From Rhytidiadelphus loreus (taxonomy: Eukaryota > Streptophyta > Bryopsida > Hypnales > Hylocomiaceae): a DNA stretch of 64,000 nucleotides. Below the pieces are notes generated by a model, which ran no database searches, was not told the DNA's origin, and saw nothing but the letters and a program-made list of their open reading frames with translations. Of this stretch, positions 25,348-36,435 are shown piece after piece. Positions within the stretch are counted from its first letter, which is position 1. The number at the start of each line of letters is the position of its first letter. The position numbers were made by a program, and so were the translations under genes. The stretch covers positions 11,718,001 through 11,782,000 of the forward strand of contig OX344764.1 in the NCBI GenBank assembly GCA_947034895.1, read 5' to 3'.

Positions 25348-26281
25348 TTAACCTTGGAAGTTTCTTGACTATGTTTTCATCAAAAACGCTCCAAAACTGC
25401 CACTTCTAGTACAAGTACCAAATTTTAGAAAAATATAATTTTTGGACACATAGAACCATAGGATTTTTATGGTACACTAGTCTGAAAAGACGTGGGGAAA
25501 ATTTCAAAAAAATTCCACCATGTAGATTGCAAAATGATTAGTGTTTGAAGTGACAAAAATCCTTTTTTTGGCCCTACAAAAAACAAGATAGTTGCACTTC
25601 ACAAGGTCACATGTATATGAAAAAATGTTCAAAATGGTGGTTCTTCTTTGGACTCATTCTTCAAGGAAAGTTGGCTATATGCTTGAAAATTTTCAAATCA
25701 TTTGGAATTGTACAACATATAGGAAAAAAATAGTAAATAGAAAGAAGTAGAGAATGATTCAAAATACTAAATTGTTAAAGAATTTAGTTATGGAATTAAA
25801 AAATGCTAATTTTAATGGTTGTAATGTTGTAAAAAATAATTTACATCCTACAATTTTATTTTTTTCTAAAAATATTGAAAATTGAGTTGAATAAACGACT
25901 TCAAAGTTTATTTTTGAGTAGAGAATCGATAATTCCCCACAACCCTAAACTCCTAGTAACTTTCATCTCATCAATCAAAATGGAATGATTAAAAGCTTTT
26001 TGCATATATGTAACTCTAGAAAACCAATTTCAAATTTTTGTTTTTGAAAAAAGTCATTTTTCTTATTTGCTCGGACTACCTGGCCAAGGAAAAACACTAC
26101 ATTTCATACAATTACTTTTTAACTATGTAGTCAAAAGTTATGAAAATTGTTGGACCTTAAGAAAAAAACTCATCCCCATGTATTGTGAAAATTTTAAAGA
26201 AAAATATAAAAATTTCATTTGTGGTGAGCTATTCAAAATTACTATGTTGCCAAAAAAACACAGCTTGGTCCTTTAGGGATC
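25348..26281. mobile_element. TTAA-flanked element, copy c
   Basis: Starts after TTAA at 25348-25351 with a diverged end (CCTTGGAAGTTTC) and finishes with GCTTGGTCCTTTAGGG near 26278, where the flanking TTAA has decayed. The body matches copy f at 31.03-31.95 kb along its full length and matches b and d in reverse. Because c and f are parts of the duplicated copies A and B, their insertion predates that duplication. There is no transposase. Confidence 0.7.
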
Positions 26282-27472
26282 AATAACAAGGCATGCCCAT
26301 TTGGAAAGAAGGAGTGTGTCCAAAACATGAGATCCAAAATAATCCTAAACATCTCAAAAAAAGGTCCTTCATTATTTTTAGATGACATTGATATGACTTT
26401 CACTACTATATTACACTAGATGCAACATTCATACTAACGTCATATGATTTGACATTTCAATAACTCTTTCAAAGTTACAATTCAAAAAATGAAGATGTTA
26501 CTAATCTTCTTCTTTTTAAATTTTAAATTTTAAATTTTAAATTTTAAAATTAAAAAGTGGTTCCCAAAAGCTTCCTTAACTTACAACAATTTTTAGAGTT
26601 ATAACATCTAAAAAATTATTGAAAGATCAAATCAGATGAAGTTAATATGAAAATTGAATCTAATCTTGTATTGAAATTCACACACCAAAATCATATGAAT
26701 GTCATATGACAAGAAGGAGATTTTTCTTATTCAAAATAAAAAGTTGAAGACCAACCCCAAGAAATGTTACAATTTATAATTCTCAAAAAATATACTGTTT
26801 TGTGAAAAATGGAGTTTAAAAAATTAGTTGTGAAAAGAATGGAATCCATTTTTCTGATTGAGTCTCCTAGTACTACAATAGTAGAAAAATCCTTTAATAT
26901 AAAATTTGTCCAAAAATGATTCTATATTTTTTGTAAAGGAATTCTTCATTTTTTGGTGTCAAAAGAGCCAAATTATTGCTATATTCCAAGACAAATTATA
27001 CCTACATTGAATAGGGTTATTAAGAGGGCCAAAAAATTAAAGGGACTTATTGTGAAAACTATACATGTTTGAAACATGACGTACATTCCCCAGACACTTT
27101 AGTAAGGGCTGGTTTATATTTGGGGCCAAATTGAAGACACAAAAACTCTCTAAGTTTGAACCAATAGGATTGCTCAATTTCTCCAAATCCGGCCCAAGGG
27201 CTTTATATTAGGGCCGGATTGATACCACCACTCATCCTACGTGTCGCCTTAGGTGGCATAGTTTTGGCACCAAACCATCTGGCCCCAAGGGAGTAATCGG
27301 GCTGAATTTTTGGGTGGCTTGATTTTCCATCTAGGGCTGGATTGGTGCCGCATTGGTCTCCTCGGTTGGATTGTACAAATCTCCACAAGGTCTTTTATTT
27401 CTTTTTGGGTACATATTTTTTACATTGATTGTGAACTGAATCCCATTTGTATCAGTTAGTAAAAACAGATGT

Positions 27473-27949
27473 TTAACCCTTAAAGGACAAAGGAGTGACT
27501 TTGGAAATCATCTATTTTCATTACCATGTGCATTATAGGCTTTAAAAATAGCAAAAGCAGTCATTGGAAGTCAACCTACTCTAGAAGACCTCCCCTTTTC
27601 ACAACAAAATTCCAAGGATGAATAGTTGCATTTCTATCCTACTACAAAGATTCCCTGTCATCCATCAAACACCAAACATCTACCTCAACGTTTAACCCCT
27701 GAGCGCCCCATCGACAGAATTCCGTCTCTCCAAAATGAAAGTTTGTTGGGTTTGACTATCATAAGCTTTTGAAGGGTACCAACAAATCATTTGTCCTTTC
27801 CCTATCGATGAAGGGTTATTCCTACTTTCAATCAATACGGTTAGTTTTTTTGGATCTTTTTTTGAGTAATAGTGTGATTGACATTAGTTGTGAAAGGTCT
27901 AAATTTTGAAAGATATGAGGTGGGCGCTCAGGGGTTAATTAAGGGTTAA
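27473..27949. mobile_element. Possible outer TTAA element containing a second one
   Basis: TTAACCCTTAAAGGAC at 27473 and TTAAGGGTTAA at 27939-27949 could be the two ends of a 470-bp element of the TTAA family into whose right end the element at 27692-27938 has inserted. The right end is only about 11 bp long as judged from the remaining sequence, so this is tentative. Confidence 0.4.
27692..27938. mobile_element. Small TTAA-flanked MITE with perfect ends
   Basis: TTAA at 27692-27695 and 27935-27938 flank 239 bp whose ends are CCCCTGAGCGCCC and, reverse complement, CCCCTGAGCGCCC, a perfect 13-bp inverted repeat (17 bp with TTAA). The end sequence differs from the CCCCTAAAGGAC of the other TTAA elements here, so it is a second subfamily. 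No open frame is present. Confidence 0.8.
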
Positions 27950-28628
27950 TTAATGTTTATTTCTTGTTTGTTTCTTGTATCATGTAACCATCTGTATTAC
28001 CAATTTTTGGAGCATTGGTATAAATTAAATTTCAGTCTGCAATTGATTTAACATGAGATGTTTATTTGGTTAGGGTTAATAATTAATGTTTTTTTTACAT
28101 ACACAAGTTGTGTTTTATTTGATTTAGAGTTAATAATTAATTTTTTTGTATACACACAAATCACATGTTGTGTTTTATTTGGTTTAGGATTCAAAATGGT
28201 GTACAAACAAATTACATGTTGTATTACATATACTAATTTTAGTAGATTACATGCTTAACCTTTAAAGGATCAAATTGCGTTTTTTGGCAACATAGAAATT
28301 TTGGGCAAGTACCTACAAATGAAATTTTTATTTTTTTCTTTGGAGTTTTTCACTTCATTTTCCCAGGGCGTAGCATTAAGGCCCAATAATTTTCATAACT
28401 TTTTACAACATGGATAAAAAGTTATTGTATAATATGTAGTTTTCATTGTTCAACGAACAGGTTGGGTAGCAAAAAAAACTTCTTTAAAAATCACTTTTTT
28501 TTTAAAATAAAAATTTGAAATTGGTTCTTTAAATTTATGTCTACGTAGAAAACTTTGAATCATTCCATTTTGATTCATGAGATGAAAGTTATGAGGAGTT
28601 TTAGTTGTAGGTAGTTTACGTGTAGTTA

Positions 28629-28876
28629 TGGTTAATCTCGTTAAAATGATGGTATTCCATTAAAATGGCACAAAATGAAACCACTGAAAGAATGAAAACA
28701 ATGGAAAGATTGTCCAAGGGGAATGGAAATGCATGAACTAGGAGTGATTTGAATGTGCTAGGGATAAAATTGACACATGTATGACCCTATCGCGGCACAC
28801 TTATTCTCTTTTGTAGAAGATATTCCATTAAAATGGCGTGCGAAATACTGCAATTTTAACGAAATTGACCATAGTT
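28629..28876. mobile_element. MITE with TGGTCAATTTCGTTAAAATGG-type ends, copy 1
   Basis: The left end is TGGTTAATCTCGTTAAAATG and the right end, reverse complement, TGGTCAATTTCGTTAAAAT; inner phrases ATTCCATTAAAATGGC and their complements extend the inverted arms to about 40 bp. TAGTTA flanks on both sides are a likely target duplication. A second copy in the opposite orientation sits in the kinase pseudogene at 42.3 kb, sharing the interior (for example GACCCTATC and CACATGTATGA phrases). Confidence 0.8.
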
Positions 28877-29286
28877 ATGAAATCTCTACTCTAAAATAAA
28901 CTTTGAAGTTCTTTATTTAGCTCAATTTTCAATATTTTTGGAAATAAAATAAAATCATAGGATATAAATTGTTTTTTACAACATTACAACCATTGAAATT
29001 AGCATTTTTCAATTCCATAACTAAATTGTTAACAATTTAGTATTTTGAATCACTCTCTACTTCTTTCTACTTACTATTTTTTTTCCTATATGTTGTACAA
29101 TTCCAAATGATCTAAAAAATTTCAAGCACATAGCCAACTTGCCTTGGAGAATGAATCCAAAGAGTTGCAACCATTTTGGACATTTTTTCATAATGATATG
29201 ACCTTCTGAAATGCAGCTGCCCAATTTTTTGCAAGTGCAAAAAAAGAATTTTTGTCACTTCAAACGCTAATATCTTGCAATCTACA

Positions 29287-29803
29287 CCACGGTTGCTATT
29301 ATGTGAGCCTAGGATCTTGAGCCCATGAGCATAAGAGCCTAGGCTCTTATGTTATAGGCACCTTCCATAGTTATAGGATGTTTATATTATAGGTATCTAT
29401 GTTGTAGGTACCTATGTTATAAACACCTTCCATGGTTATAGGATGTTTATATTACAAATGATTATAATATAATGAGTTGAAAAAAAGATTTTTTTCCTTT
29501 AACTATAGATGAGTGATTGTATTATAAGTACCTAATTATATTATAGCATGTGTCTATGTTATAAGCACCTTCCATTGGTTATAGGATATTTATATTATAG
29601 GTGTCTATATTATAGACATCTATATTAAAAGTGTTTATATTCTAGGCACCTATATTATAAGTACATTCCATGGTTATAGGATGTTTATATTATAAGTATG
29701 TATGCTATAGAGATCTCCAATAGTTGTAGAGTACTTATGTACCTAGGCTCAAGGCTCAAGGCTCTTAGGCTCACATTTCTAGACTCACATACTAGCACCG
29801 TTG
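29287..29803. mobile_element. Element with GTGAGC-type ends (E2), nested in TTAA element d
   Basis: The ends CCACGGTTGCTATTATGTGA and, reverse complement, CAACGGTGCTAGTATGTGAG match those of E1 at 19.6 kb. CTACA flanks both sides (29282-29286, 29804-29808), shorter than the 10-bp duplications of E1 and E3. The interior holds at least four copies of CCATGGTTATAGGATGTTTA in a loose tandem (near 29370, 29429, 29569, 29665) mixed with TATTATAGGTRTCTA phrases. There is no coding capacity. Confidence 0.75.
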
Positions 29804-31028
29804 CTACATGGTGAATTTTTTTCCACATCTTCTCAAACCAAGAGGTGACATCCTCTTTTAGGTGCATTGTGAGATGATGTGTGGTTTTACCAATTTTGAT
29901 GATGGATAATTTAAAAAAGAATATAATAAAGAAAGATTATGCTACTAAAATTAACATGTACAGTGAAGCTTGATTTCCATTTATCATTGAAGTCATTAAA
30001 GTTTTCATAATAAAAAATTCTTTGCTTTTCTTTAAAATAAAACTAAAAATATAGATTTCAAAAAGAAACAAAAGAAATCCAAATGTTTTCTTGAATTGTG
30101 TATTTAGATGTGTGATTATTTAAAAAACAAACTATAGTGACAAGACCAAAATTATTTATTGCTTAAAATTCTTGAAATTCTCATGAAAATAAATGACAAC
30201 TAGTTGAACAACTATTATGGGTCGACAATTAACTCAAGTTTCATTGTCAAGAAAAGGTTCAAAAGAAGTCAAAGAACTCCCTTTTTCTTTCAAAATAAAA
30301 AAATAAAAAAATAAACTTACTTTTTTTTTTAAAGGAAAAAAATAGAAGAAAAAAAAAAGATTAATGTTTTATATATTTTTAAAATGAGCATTAAGAAAAT
30401 CCAAGAGTACATTACTCAGAAATCTGGCCCCATAATTCAACCTCACTACTTTACATTATTTAAGAAGGCCAAAGTGATGAATTGGCAATCTGACCCTAGA
30501 ATCCGACCTCACCACTTTACATTATCTAGGGCCGAAGTGGTCAATTGGGGTCAGATTGAAGACCATATTGATGACAAATTGGGCCAGCAATCCACTCAGC
30601 CCTAGAGCGTGTATAAACTGGCCCTTAACTATTAACGTACAACAAAGGTAGATATTTATATAGTGTATAAAGTCAATTAGTTAGTATGTGTTCCCTTAAA
30701 AACCCTATTCAATGTAGATACCACCTTGTTTTGATATAGGTATCACCCAAGTCACACCTAAGTATCATTCATTCATGTTTTTATTTTTTTATTTTTCATT
30801 CATCCTATGCATATAGACCTATTTACACTATTAAGTGTAGTTTACTTTTATTTTACTTTTATTTTTAACTTTTTTCTACAAAGGGGCCTCTAATAGCCTA
30901 GTTTTTTTCTAAATTTATTAATCATTTCTAAAATTCTTTCTACAATCATCAAACTCATTGAAGGCAATTCTAACTTTGAAAAACTTAAAAATTCATTTTT
31001 GATTCTAGTAATGCATGGAGGTTTCCTA

Positions 31029-31958
31029 TTAATCCCTAAAGTTCTTTGACTATGTTTTCACTAAAAGCACTCCAAAATTACCATTTCTAATACAAGTACC
31101 AAATTTTAGAAAAAAAACACATTTTTGGATACATAAAACTATAGGAACTTATAATATGCTGGTTTGAAAAGATGTGGAAAAAATTTCAAAAATTTCCACC
31201 TTCAGGGATTGCAAGAATGCAAGATATTAGCATTTGAATTGATAGAAATATTTTTTTTAGCCCTATGAAAAACAAGGTAGTTGCATTTCACAAGGTCACA
31301 TTTGTATGAAAAATGTCTAAAATGATTGTAATTCTTTGGATTCATTTTTGAAGGCAAGTTTTCTACTTTCTTGAAAAAATTTAGATCATTTGGAATTGTG
31401 CAACATATAGAAAAAAAATAGTAAATAGAAAGAAGTAGAGGATGATTTAAAATACTAAATTGTTAAAGAATCTAGTTATAGAATTGAAAAATGTCAATTT
31501 CAATGGTTGTAATGTTGTAATAAACAATCTACATCCTATGATTTTATTTTATTCCAAGAATATGTAAAATAGAGGACTTTAAAGTTTATTTTAGAATAGG
31601 AAATCCATAATTGCTTGCAAACTAAAACTCTTCATAACTTTCATTTCATTGATTAAAATGGAATGATTCAAAGCTTTCCATATATATAAATCTAGAAATC
31701 ATTTTCAAATTTTTATTTATGAAAAAAGTCATTTTTTTATTTGCCCAGATTGCCTAGCTAAGGAAAAAAACTACATAATATACAATAATTTTTTAATCAT
31801 GTAGTCAAAAGTTATGAAAATTGTTGGGCCTTAAAGAAAAACCTTGTCCCTATGTTGTGTGAAAATTTCAAAGAAGAAAATGAAAATTCCGTTTGCAGTG
31901 AGGTGGCCTAAATTGCTATGTTGCCAAAAAAAACACAGCTTAGTCTTTTAAGGGTTAA
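31029..31958. mobile_element. TTAA-flanked element, copy f
   Basis: TTAA at 31029-31032 and 31955-31958 flank 922 bp. Ends are TCCCTAAAGTTC and, reverse complement, CCCTTAAAAGACTAAGC. The body parallels copy c throughout and copies b and d in reverse. Conserved interior pieces include GCCCATTT-free AT-rich DNA with repeated AAAGTTATGA/TCATAACTTT phrases. No transposase is present. Confidence 0.75.
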
Positions 31959-33185
31959 TAATGAGGCATGCCCATTTGGAGGGAAGGAATGTATAAGACA
32001 AGGGATCCAGAATAGTCCCGAACATCTCAGAAAAAGGTCTTTTATTATTTTTAGATGACATTGATATGACTTTCACAACTACATTACATTAGATGCAACT
32101 TTCATATGAATGTCATATAATTTGACATTTCAATAACTCTTTCAAAGTTACAATTCAAAAAATAAAGATGTTACTATTTTTTTAATTTTTTTAAACTTTT
32201 GAACTTTTTAATTAAAAAGTGGTTTTCCGAAAGCTTCCTTAACTTACAACAATTTCTAGAGTTATAAATTCTAAAAAATTATTGAAATATCAAATCAGAT
32301 GAACTTTATATGAAAGTTGAACCTAGTGTTGTATTGAAATTTACACACCAAAAGTCATACAAATGTCATATGACAACAAGAAGGAATTTTTTCTTGTTCA
32401 AAATAAGAAGCTAAAGACCGACCTCAAGGAATGTCACAACTCATAATTCTCAAAAAATAGACTATTTTGTGAAAAATGGAGTTTGGGAAGTATTTGTGAA
32501 AAGAGTGGAATCCATTTTTCATGAATTTTACGTTTTTGAGTCTCCAAGCACTACAATAGTGGAATGAATCCTTTAACATGAAATTTGTCCAAAAATAATT
32601 CTATTTTTTTTTCGAAACCACGTACTACACTCCATTTTTCATTCAAAGAGCCCATTTTTTTTTGAAGTTTCACTTAGTCTTGTCAAAACCAATGTTGGTC
32701 AAATATTGCTTGAAATTTAACTAGGTCGGACTTACAATGTAAAATTTGCAAAAATTAGACTATTTTGTGAAGATGGGATCTATGAAAGTGGTTTTGCCCC
32801 CCCCCCCCCCCCAAGAGTTTAAATTTTGTCAAATTTGATGTTTTAGTAAGTCCTCCAACACTCCACTCATGCATAGAAGCCTAAAATGTGAAATTTGCAA
32901 GTGATGAACTCCATCTTTCTTAAAACTATTTTTTTAGATTCCTTTTTTTTTTTAGAAACAATCCATTTCTTTGTGAAATTTCACATTAAGGAGTTTGTTG
33001 AGATGGAACAAGAAGCCCAAGACCAATCATAAAGAGTAGTCAAAAAAAACCAAACCCCTTAAAAAAATCAATTAGTGTTTTATTTATGCATGATATTCTA
33101 CCATTTGACTACAACCCAAAGATGTCGGCTATTTTTTTGTATAGGAATTCTTCATATTTTGGTGTCAAAAGAGCCAAATAATTCA

Positions 33186-33451
33186 TTAGAGAAGATTTCA
33201 GGTTGCTGGAGGGCTGCGAGTTCCCAGCCCATTCCCAACGCGGGAATGGCGCTCCCACAAACTGCCACGTTATTTTTTGAAAAAAAAATTAAAATTAATT
33301 TTTTTTTTCGATTTCTTTTTGCATTTTGAGAAGTAAATTTTTTTTAATTTTTAAACGGTGACATGGCAGTGCTGGCGTTCGCAGGGACTAATGGGAACCA
33401 ACACCGGGAAGTGCTTGAAACAACCCTCCAAGAGACTAAAATCTCCTCTAA
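33186..33451. mobile_element. ATTAGA-ended MITE in duplication copy B
   Basis: The left end ATTAGAGAAGATTTCAGGTT and the right end, reverse complement, ATTAGAGGAGATTTTAGTCT enclose about 266 bp. Copy A of the duplication reads straight through this point (GAGCCAAATTATTGCTATAT at about 26967), so copy A is the empty site and this insertion is younger than the duplication. The interior has GC-rich phrases TTCCCAGCCC/GGGACTAATGGGAACC and a T-rich centre, as in its relatives. Confidence 0.85.
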
Positions 33452-33745
33452 TATGCTATATTCCAAAACAAACAACCAAATTACACCTACATTAAATAGA
33501 GTTATTAAGAGGACCCAAAAAATTAAAAGGACTTATTGTGAAAACTATACATGTTTGAAACATGATGTATTCCCCGGACACTTTAGTAACTATTGACGTA
33601 CAACAAAGGTAGATATTTATATAGTGTGTAAAGTCGATTAATTAGTATGCGTCTCCTTACAAACCCTATTCAATGTCCTTACAAACCCTATTCAATGCAG
33701 ATATCACCTTGTTTTGATATAGGTATCATCCAAGTATCAACCAGG

Positions 33746-35309
33746 TATCAACCAGGTATCAACCAAGTATTGAAGATATAGCTGGCTTCTTCACGAATAC
33801 GAACTGAAGCCCCAACGGCTACTTCCAGTGCAGCTCCGGGCTTCCGTCGTCCTCCCGTGGGGTCCCGTCGCCGACATCACCTTCCTCCCAACCAACCGCC
33901 CTCCCCGCCCTGAATTTCCTGTCCACCCCGCTTCTCCTTTGCTTCCAGCCAACTTCCTCTGCAATCACGCAAGTCACAGCTGCCGTCTAGAACTCTAGAA
34001 GCCATCTTCAAGTCCTACTGCAATTAGTTAGGTACCCGATTCCTTCCTTTCCTGATTCCTTCCACGATTCCTCTCAACTGATATTTTGTCCATGCCCGCT
34101 GCAAATAATAGAGGTCTTTGACGAACTGACTTTCTGACTTTCCCCGAAACGTTTGTTCGCGCCACGTTCCGATTCCTAGCGCAAATTCAATCGGGAAGCG
34201 ACTCGCCGTGTCCGCGATCGCCACGGACGGAGCTTCGGAGCAGGTGGAAATTAAAGTCGTTCTACTGGACTGAACTGGACTGGACTGACCGTCGGGAGCC
34301 TCGTCTCGTTGGGTCTCGTACGTGTCGGAATTGTTGTTGAGATTTATTGGTTTCTGGCCGGGTCTCGAGGAAAGGGGGAAATTCCTTCGGGATGATGTGA
34401 TGAGGCGCGAGGGGGAGTTGTAATTGTTGGTGATACGTGCTACCGAGGACGGCTCTTGGGTTGTGCTTTAAATTGTAGTCTGCTGGCGAGCTTCGGGATC
34501 GAAGCTTTGCATGGAAAGAAGCTAGCGGCCGTGAGGAAGGTTGAGAAGTGAGCGAGCCAGTGCTTCATGGACAGAGTCTTGTTCATTGCGGGTGAGCGAG
34601 TGGAGTATTTAATTGTTGCTGGGTTTGTTGGTGATGGGTTGCTTTAGCAGGACGTTAGCTATGTCGGTGGTGTGTTTCTGTTGGACTCCAGTTCGTTTTG
34701 TTAGTCATGGTTTGCGAATTGTTAGTTTCGTCGTGGTTTGGGGATTTGTGCGTGTGCACTGGGTCGTCCGGTTCTTATTGGTGTTGTTGTTTGAAATTGG
34801 TTTGTGCTATAGAGTGATTGGTTAGTAGTTTGGTTGTTCATCGTGTAGCGTGTGGACTTTTTGGATGGATTTGTAGTTACCCTTGAGATCGATCGATCGC
34901 TTGGTTCACAGCCTGAGCTAGAGCATGCTTGAGATCGATTTAGGTCGGTACGGGTTGAGGAATTCAGGAGCTTCAGCATGTAGTGCTGGTCCGTTGGCTT
35001 TTAATTGCTAGTTGCTAATTCGACCTCTAATCGCCTGTGTCTGCAATTAAAACACGCATTGTAAAGGTGAAGCTTGAATTTCCTTTATATCTAATGCTGA
35101 ATACGTGATGATAATTTCAGGGTGGGCTTTTACGACGCCGATCGACTTCTGAATCCTACGAGGGGGTGTCAGAGTACGACACTTGTGTGATCTAAACGAG
35201 TAGGTGATTTCAGGGCCGGATTAGGAATCCAAGAGAAAAAGAAAAGAGTTGAACTGTGACACCCTTTAAAAGATTCTGGATTTTGGAATTGGCGCAAGAG
35301 GAAGGAGCC
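33746..35309. promoter_or_regulatory. Upstream region and 5' leader of the membrane protein gene
   Basis: Base composition changes sharply here from AT-rich repeat DNA to richer, CpG-containing DNA (about 33800-34600), as expected for a plant promoter and 5' untranslated region. Several open frames (for example 34024-34224 minus and 34613-34825 plus) have no family features. A 5' intron is possible, but I cannot place its borders. A short GAACTGGACTGGACTGACC repeat is at about 34271. Confidence 0.4.
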
Positions 35310-36435
35310 ATGGGTGCAGGGAAAGGTGCAGGGCGGAGTAGTAGCCTGGAGAGTCTTCGAAGAGCAGGGCGGATGCTGTTCTTTCTCGTCAACATGTTGG
35401 GCTCTCTCTTCGTATCCTGCGGACCTTTGCTCGTCTCCATCCTCGACATCGCCATCGTGTTCTCGGTCTTCACCTGCTGCTCATCTTGTTTCGCATTCCG
35501 AGCGGATTGGGCAACGTACAGTTTCCGTGGCTCTCTCGTCGACATCCCGCTCCTGTCCTTGGGCCGTTCTTTAATTGCTCTATGTAAGTCTTGTGTGCAC
35601 CTTCTCTTTTTGCGACTACCCCCACCCGACCAGCCCCATTCAGCTATGGCAATTAGGGTTTCATTCTTTTAATATTCCATTTATTCATTCCTGCATGTTC
35701 TATTGATTGCAGGTGTTTATGCTGTCTGTGGAGTTCCGAGCCTCTGCCACGGCCCGTACTTGGGTGTAGCCATCGTCTCTGGGATTGGTACTGCCGTCAT
35801 GCTGTCGGTCAAGGCCTGTTTGCATGCGAATTTCAAAAGGGGATTGCCGCTGCTCTTGATTGCATCAGCTGTTTTTGCATTGGCACACATTGTCGTAGCT
35901 TACAAAGCACGGTGTCAGGCTCGTCGCAAGCTGTTCTTTGATAGATCGGATGGGGTAAGGGACTTTTAACGCCAAATTGAGCCTCATTTTTTTTAAGCAG
36001 TTCTGATTAGGTTATATGTGGACTTTCTTTTCTTCATTTTTTGACTCAACACATGCAATGTTCTTCACTGATTTTGTTGATATTATGTCAGCTTCTATCC
36101 GAATTATATTTTGATTTGAACCTCCAATTGAATCGGTCATTTTTAAACAATGAGTCCTTTTGCATGTCCAAATTAGTTGAATCAATAGTTCTGCTTTGAT
36201 TACGAGGAGGACAATTCAAGTAAGGATTAGTGTGTGTGTGTTTAGATCTTCTTCGTTTCAATCAGAAAGTTGATCTTTTGTTGCTTGGCGATCTCTGCTG
36301 CAGGCTTCCAGCCTTATACTCTTTATGGGTGGGTACCAGCGTGTTCCTGGATCCCCTTCGCCCACTTTTCTCAGGAAAAATGATTTGGAGAGCAACATGG
36401 GCGCCAAGGGCTGGGATGGTTATCTTGATTCATGA
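35310..36435 (+). CDS. N-terminal membrane region of a probable plant alpha/beta-hydrolase-type protein; appears truncated
   Basis: Three exons read in phase: 35310-35583, 35713-35954 and 36304-36435, giving 215 residues. ATG at 35310 has a good context (GAGCCATGG). The protein has an Arg/Ser-rich start, hydrophobic segments MLFFLVNMLGSLFV, PLLVSILDIAIVFSVF, then the phrases YSFRGSLVDIPLLSLGRSL, LCHGPYLGVAIVSGIG, PLLLIASAVFALAHIVVAYK and CQARRKL, and finally GGYQRVPGSPSP. From memory, this order (SLVDIPL, HGPYLG, AHVVVAYR, CRERRKL, GYQKVPRSP) is that of the N-terminal half of a plant membrane protein whose C-terminal half is an alpha/beta hydrolase. Here a TGA at 36433 closes the frame and no hydrolase motif (GxSxG) is seen downstream before repeat DNA begins. 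It may be a truncated gene, or an unseen weak donor (GTTATC at 36418) may skip the stop. Function is unknown. Confidence 0.6.

Larger units (their letters stand above)
28255..29845. mobile_element. TTAA-type element, copy d, truncated and twice interrupted
   Basis: The left end, TTAACCTTTAAAGGATC at 28255, and the body match copy b (GAAATTTTGGGCAAGTACC near 28301). It is interrupted by a MITE at about 28629-28876 and by E2 at 29287-29803; the sequence resumes after E2 with ACATGGTGAATTTTTTTCCA, as copy c reads on its opposite strand. The match fades at about 29845 and the right terminus is missing. Confidence 0.7.
27105..30625. mobile_element. 3.5 kb non-autonomous element inserted in duplication copy A
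   Basis: Copy B shows the empty site TTTAGTAACTATTGACG at about 33585, while copy A reads TTTAGTA, then the insertion, then TAACTATTAACG. Ends are AGGGCTGGTTTATA and, reverse complement, AGGGCCAGTTTATA, an inverted repeat of 14 bp with two mismatches. The target duplication is TA, or TAA if the outer A/T is excluded; TA suggests a Tc1/mariner-like origin and TAA a PIF/Harbinger-like one. Internally, two 69-bp direct repeats lie at about 30420-30555, and several other elements have landed inside (27.48-27.95, 28.26-29.85 with two more within it). No transposase is recognisable. Confidence 0.75.
25250..30762. repeat. Direct duplication, copy A (split by a 3.5 kb insertion)
   Basis: About 25250-27104 plus 30626-30762 match 30930-33745 (copy B) in order and orientation. 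Shared phrases include GGCATGCCCATTTGGA (26293 and 31973), GATGACATTGATATGAC, TTGGTGTCAAAAGAGCC and GTAGATATTTATATAGTG. Copy A is interrupted at 27105-30625 and lacks both the MITE at 33.19 kb and about 520 bp at 32.61-33.13 kb of copy B. The repeated unit begins with a TTAA element (c in copy A, f in copy B). No coding function is seen. Confidence 0.8.
30930..33745. repeat. Direct duplication, copy B
   Basis: This is the second copy of the unit described at 25.25-30.76 kb. Between the two copies lie only about 170 bp. It holds TTAA element f (31.03-31.95 kb), a run of 16 C near 32797-32812, about 520 bp at 32614-33135 with no counterpart in copy A, and the ATTAGA MITE at 33.19 kb. A 22-bp tandem repeat (CCTTACAAACCCTATTCAAT, twice) lies at 33656-33699, and a GGTATCAACCA repeat follows at 33721-33770. 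Confidence 0.8.

Noticed and set aside
30384..30605. 73-residue frame with two similar halves
   Set aside because: The halves come from two 69-bp DNA repeats inside a non-autonomous transposon; no protein family is suggested.
25250..33745. Duplication copies A and B as long terminal repeats of a retrotransposon
   Set aside because: The copies are separated by only about 170 bp, lack TG...CA ends and a primer-binding site, and contain older transposons.
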